In this document: one piece after another, positions 42,617-45,107 of the stretch | Numbering within the stretch: position 1 is the stretch's first letter | Layout: each line of letters opens with the position of its first letter | Source: Welwitschia mirabilis | Taxonomy: Eukaryota; Gnetophyta; Gnetopsida; Welwitschiales | Length of the DNA stretch: 45,107 nucleotides | Direction of reading: 5' to 3' | Assembly: GCA_051453625.1 (NCBI GenBank) | Contig: JBOZIK010000001.1 | Span: 77,479,655 to 77,524,761 of the forward strand | Translations under genes and position numbers: made by a program | Notes under the pieces: model-generated | Seen by the model: only the letters and a program-made list of their open reading frames with translations | Database searches by the model: none | Told to the model about the DNA's origin: nothing

Positions 42617-44164
42617 GTAATAATTAATAATTTTTTTGTATATACTAAATGCTCATACCTTGGTTTGTAATTCCATTTGTTAAACAAGAAGGTTTTAGTG
42701 CTAGTGGAGGCTTCATTATAACCCAAACTACTTTTGTCATTTGAGCTTCCACATTATCCAAGCATGATGTTTAATGTCCTTTATTCTTGGGTAAACTTCT
42801 CATTAATCTTCTTTGAGTCAAAATGTTCTTATCTTACATTCTTCAATTTACATGTTAGTCTACTAATCTTAGTTTTAAAATCTAAGTTTTCAAATGATAA
42901 TTTATTGTAAGAACTCTTTTCTTGTTCATAAGCTAATTCATGGGAATAAAGTATTTTTTTCATTTTAGCACATACCTTTTGCAATTTAATGAATTCTTTA
43001 AAATTAAATCATACTTTTTTTAAAGATCCATATGTATTTCATCTTTACTTTCTAATTTAAACTCTTCTTTTATTTCATCATCTTCCTCTTGGATGTGTAC
43101 AATGGTCATGTATAATGGATTTTCATCGTTAGATATTTCTACCTTAGTTGCATCTTCATCATCATTCCATCTTGTGAAAAATAATCTTCTTTTCTTTGGA
43201 TCTTTCTTTTATGCTTTTTCCTGAATTTTGTTAGAGCTATAACACTCTAAGGTAATGTGTTATTATCCTCTACATGCCCAACATTCTAACTTTAAAATAT
43301 CTAATTTGGAAGAAAATGAAGCATTATCAGAAGTCTTTCCTTTAGACTTACCTCTAGCTTAAAATATAGATGATGATTTCTAGTGCTCATTTTTGTTATT
43401 CTTATGTAAGATAAGTCTTTTAATTTACCATGTAATAAGAAAAAAATCTTCATCTACATCATTCTCAGAATCATCTCCTTCTAATTCTTCCTTTATCTTT
43501 TCTTTTAAAACTTGTCTTAAACTTCCACTAGTTTTAAGAGCAATGGTTTTTCTTTTATTGCACCATATTGAATGAGATTCATTTTGTAAGCTATTAGAAC
43601 ACTCTATAGTTATTCAATTTTCATAGAGTTAAAATTTCTTAATTATTCTATGGCTATTATCTTGGATCTATATTCTAGAGTCAAGAATTTAATAACTTTT
43701 TATATTACCTTGATCTCAAAAAGACTTTTACTAATTCTATGTAAAGTATTCACAATGCTGAATGCTCTTGTAAAGTATTCATTAAGTATCTTAACATTGT
43801 TTATATTAATATTTTCAAACTAATTTTTCTATATTAGAAGCTTTGATTACTTGACCATGGAGTTTTCTCCATATGTTCCTACTAGAACATTGCATATCTC
43901 TTATGCTATTTTACATCTAACTATTCTATTAAACTCCTCCATTGTAGGAGCTAAGTAGAGTGCATTTTTACCTCTTAAATCATACATAAAGACTATTTTG
44001 TCTTTTTCTTCCTAGTCTTTTCTTAGCTTGATTTGTGTGATGGTATTTCTTATAGCATCTGTTATGGTTTTTATAGGATCTAAGTATTTATTTTTTATAC
44101 TTTGTCAAATATAAAACTCATAAGATTGTAAGTACATTCACATTGTTGTGGTTCAAATTTATGC
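42617..44164 (-). pseudogene. Element J: SIRE-like copia gag relic
   Basis: The minus strand from 44164: DKIVFMYDLRGKNALYLAPT and MEEFNRIVRCKI (about 43900-44010), a degraded VLVGTYGENSMVK, KILNEYFTRAFSIVNTLHRI, then KFLTLEYRSKIIAIE, the UBN2-type gag core. A zinc knuckle at about 43250-43291 reads CWACRG, two stops, then HITLEC; C-C-H-C spacing is intact. Next come KKRRLFFTRWNDDEDATKVE (an acidic segment with the Trp seen in SIRE gag), an acidic/Lys-rich coiled-coil stretch, and GYNEASTSTKTFLFNKW near 42690. Stops and frameshifts break it throughout. It leads into the protease across the gap at 42246. Confidence 0.75.
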
Positions 44165-44315
44165 NNNNNNNNNNNNNNNNNNNNNNNNNNNNNNNNNNNN
44201 NNNNNNNNNNNNNNNNNNNNNNNNNNNNNNNNNNNNNNNNNNNNNNNNNNNNNNNNNNNNNNNNNNNNNNNNNNNNNNNNNNNNNNNNNNNNNNNNNNNN
44301 NNNNNNNNNNNNNNN
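44165..44315. other. Assembly gap (151 N)
   Basis: Separates the gag of J from the C LTR; the missing left end of that LTR (about 170 bp by comparison with A) would just fill it. Confidence 0.9.
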
Positions 44316-44599
44316 TTTATCTTTTACTTAACTGAAAGGAAATAGTAAAGTAAATGCAATGCAAAATGAATGAAGATGCAATGAAAGTGAATGGAAATGA
44401 GATGAGATTTTACTTAGATCCTAATCCTTCTATCATAAGGACTATCTTTCGCCCTTTCTGTCACAAAGATTATCAAGTAAAACATGAAATACAATATGGA
44501 AATGCAATGCAAAACCTACTACTAATCAAGGTTAACCTTAATAAAGGTTACCCTTATAATATAAATAAATCATAGCTTGTCACTAATTAAGACCCACTT

Positions 44600-44742
44600 N
44601 NNNNNNNNNNNNNNNNNNNNNNNNNNNNNNNNNNNNNNNNNNNNNNNNNNNNNNNNNNNNNNNNNNNNNNNNNNNNNNNNNNNNNNNNNNNNNNNNNNNN
44701 NNNNNNNNNNNNNNNNNNNNNNNNNNNNNNNNNNNNNNNNNN
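44600..44742. other. Assembly gap (143 N)
   Basis: Unknown bases within the C LTR. Confidence 0.95.
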
Positions 44743-44823
44743 TGAAATGGACCTCCTACCTTCAAGCTTCTATCACAAGCATATTAAGTACAAAAGATGG
44801 TTGGAAGTGAAGGAGGGAAGGGG

Positions 44824-44831
44824 TATTTATA
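44824..44831 (-). promoter_or_regulatory. TATA box of the C LTR
   Basis: Minus strand TATAAATA followed by CCCCTTCC, placed as in the A LTR (1842-1849). Confidence 0.6.
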
Positions 44832-45107
44832 TTTTTTACAATGAATCGTAATCCTAGACGTCTATTAAGGAAACCCTAGCTATCCACATGGGTCGCTTGA
44901 CCCCATTTACAATAGTATTTATTGAGGATGTGTAAAATCAACTATCGTCTTGTTCATCGTCCACATGACAGTGGAGATGACGCCACCTTCTTGCCTTGGG
45001 TTATGTTCCCATGTGATACCGTTAGCTCTGTGGGTTACCCATGCATGTTACCGAGGATGTCATCCTGTATGACGACATAGGGGACAACACCTTAGACTAT
45101 GTGCCCA

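Larger units (their letters stand above)
18550..44164 (-). mobile_element. Element J: SIRE-like Ty1/copia retrotransposon, split by element I
   Basis: Minus-strand copia element in two parts. The right part (41875-44164) carries gag with an intact CCHC spacing and the protease. The left part (18550-19924) carries the segment just after the protease, a remnant of RT and the full RNase H. The protein text of the right part stops at 41875 exactly where the left part resumes at 19924, and everything between is element I with its own target duplication. Integrase and most of RT are missing from the left part by an internal deletion near 19556. The LTRs of J are not identified: the right end falls at the gap at 44165, and the left end is somewhere in 14243-18549. 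Confidence 0.75.
44316..45107 (-). repeat. Element C: Athila-type LTR, runs off right edge
   Basis: LTR on the minus strand, related to the A LTR: similar AT-rich U5/R text, an ACCTCC...CTTCAAGCTTC block, a TATA box (44824-44831) and, near the right edge, GGATGTCATC with ACATAGGGGA as in A. The U3 part is more GC-rich than most of the window. No primer site or gypsy interior is seen to its left, where J gag lies. It is therefore either the 3' LTR of an element extending rightward or a solo LTR. It contains a gap at 44600-44742. Confidence 0.6.

Noticed and set aside
41568-44164. The right LTR of I read as the 3' LTR of J in a tandem array
   Set aside because: Its primer site faces left, it has a matching LTR at 19930, and J text continues on the far side at 19924 with target duplications, so insertion of I into J explains everything.

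Overview
The window reads as intergenic DNA of a flowering plant nuclear genome from a draft assembly. It is very AT-rich, has six runs of N, and consists almost entirely of decayed LTR retrotransposons. I found no intact host gene, rRNA, functional tRNA, CRISPR array or bacterial-type feature. The element types (Athila-like and chromovirus-like Ty3/gypsy, SIRE-like Ty1/copia, gag-only derivatives) are those of angiosperms. I cannot name the species. Letters A-F, I and J are my own labels.

Left part (1-14242), Ty3/gypsy on the minus strand. Element B is Athila-like: LTR 13292-14242, tRNA-Asp primer site 13272-13288, then gag, protease, RT, RNase H and integrase running leftward to 2051. It is split at 4850-10032 by element F, a complete plus-strand copia-type element with two ~1.25 kb LTRs, a CATAG target duplication, primer site, polypurine tract and gag, but no pol. 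The integrase end of B is cut at 2050 by the 5' LTR of another minus-strand gypsy element, A, whose gag runs off the left edge.

Middle and right (18550-44164): four elements nested inside one another. J is a minus-strand SIRE-like copia; its gag and protease lie at 41875-44164 and its remaining pol at 18550-19924. Element I, a minus-strand copia with very short LTRs (19930-20098 and 41568-41869), sits in J with a CCTTT/TCTTT duplication. D, a plus-strand Athila-like element (~21200-37083), sits in I. E (26816-34564), with 3.2 kb LTRs and a gag-only chromovirus-type interior, sits in the integrase tail of D with a perfect CATAA duplication; the D frame resumes in phase on the far side. A separate Athila-type LTR (C) fills the right edge.

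The segment 14243-18549 is poorly resolved. It holds AGATGTCT-type motif clusters, degenerate tandem repeats and a relic of an unidentified protein (16140-16985, minus) that may be the extra 3' ORF of J.

Decay is dominated by C-to-T/G-to-A changes: every mismatch in the two tRNA-Asp primer sites is of this kind, and zinc-knuckle Cys and His codons are repeatedly turned into Tyr. None of the genes is likely to be functional. Similarity values are estimates by eye; boundaries given without a target duplication or terminal motif are approximate.
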